A DNA stretch of 32,451 nucleotides from [Clostridium] ultunense DSM 10521 (GTDB lineage Bacteria > Bacillota > Clostridia > Tissierellales > Tepidimicrobiaceae), in assembly GCF_000511955.1 (NCBI RefSeq), contig NZ_AZSU01000005.1, positions 79,353 to 111,803 of the forward strand. The letters are read 5' to 3'. The position numbers and the translations under genes are program-made. Below, piece after piece: positions 32,037 to 32,451 of this stretch. A model generated the notes under the pieces. That model worked only from the letters and a program-made list of their open reading frames with translations. It was not told the DNA's origin and made no database searches. Every line of letters begins with the position of its first letter. Within the stretch, counting starts at the first letter, position 1.

Positions 32037-32451
32037 ATGCTAACGATAAATAAATCTGATAAAAGAAATCAAGTTGAAATCATATCTATTGACCAATTGG
32101 TCCCAAAAGATCATTTAGTTAGAAAACTTGATGCTTGCATAGATTTTAGCTTTATCTATGATTTAGTAAAGGACATGTATAGTACTGAAACCGGCAGACC
32201 AAGTATAGACCCTGTAGTTTTATTTAAAATTGTTTTCATCCAATATATCTTTGGGATAAAATCAATGAGGCAAACTATAACTGAAATAGAAACTAATGTA
32301 GCCTATCGCTGGTTTCTAGGATATGGTCTACATGATAAGATACCCCACTTTACTACATTTGGAAAGAACTATGTTAGAAGATTTAAAGATACAGACGTAT
32401 TTGAAAAAATATTTATGCGTATCCTAGAACAAGCAATAGATGCAGGATTCA
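32037..32451 (+). CDS. IS1182-family transposase, N-terminal part
   Basis: The gene is open to the right edge and gives 138 residues. ATG 32037 follows GAGGTG. The segments EIISIDQLVPKDHLVRKLDACIDF, RPSIDPVVLFKIVFIQYIFGIKSMRQTITEIETNVAYRWFLG and PHFTTFGKNYVRRF are the DUF772-type N-terminal region of IS1182/IS1380-like DDE transposases. The catalytic DDE part lies beyond the window, so intactness cannot be judged. No certain terminal inverted repeat was found; the left end is probably between about 31880 and 31945. Confidence 0.9.
   Translation, partial: MLTINKSDKRNQVEIISIDQLVPKDHLVRKLDACIDFSFIYDLVKDMYSTETGRPSIDPVVLFKIVFIQYIFGIKSMRQTITEIETNVAYRWFLGYGLHDKIPHFTTFGKNYVRRFKDTDVFEKIFMRILEQAIDAGF

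Overview
The window comes from a low-GC, Gram-positive, anaerobic spore-forming bacterium of the Clostridia/Tissierellia type. The evidence is AT-rich codon use with AGGAGG ribosome sites and frequent GTG/TTG starts, an alpha/beta-type spore protein, an L27 with the Firmicute Prp-cleaved leader, a complete selenocysteine system, and the conserved clostridial rplU-prp-rpmA-obgE neighbourhood. The genus cannot be fixed from sequence alone. Nearly all genes lie on the minus strand; the exceptions are sodC, the D,D-carboxypeptidase and the right-edge transposase.

Left part (1-4400): a cell-wall recycling module for N-acetylmuramic acid. It has a partial MupG-type 6-phospho-muramidase, MurP (PTS EIIBC), MurQ (etherase), the RpiR-family regulator MurR and a free glucose-type EIIA. 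The murR promoter (TTGAAA-17-TATAAT) carries two TGAAA/TTTCA operators 32 bp apart and fixes the murR start at a GTG. Next (4400-7600) come a membrane protein broken by a one-base loss in a homopolymer, an uncharacterised HExxH metalloprotease, a patatin-like lipase and a leaderless Cu/Zn SOD.

7600-12400: a LanFEG/Cpr-type antimicrobial-peptide resistance module (ATPase, two permeases, response regulator, histidine kinase). In front of it lie three contiguous 11-bp direct repeats that look like the box for its own OmpR-type regulator. 12400-14500 is an accessory stretch with a decayed TPR gene, a second small coding remnant, a DUF3841 protein, a USP-like protein and a divergent SASP.

14500-20500: the selenocysteine locus, comEA-selD-selA-selB-orphan response regulator-tRNA-Sec. 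SelD is itself a selenoprotein: a plain ORF call starts at a TTG after the UGA, but the true gene starts at 19842, reads UGA as Sec14 and has a good bSECIS hairpin. tRNA-Sec has its own near-consensus promoter and terminator. The regulator between selB and the tRNA lacks the usual acidic pair of its receiver domain.

20500-31850: housekeeping genes. These are a D,D-carboxypeptidase, ridA, rsfS, an LCP ligase, yqeK, nadD, yhbY, a 60-residue Cys-rich protein of unknown role, obgE, rpmA, prp, rplU with leader RNA, RNase E/G and the paired TIGR03936/TIGR03960 radical-SAM genes. The right edge enters an IS1182-like insertion sequence, preceded by a 19-bp perfect hairpin.
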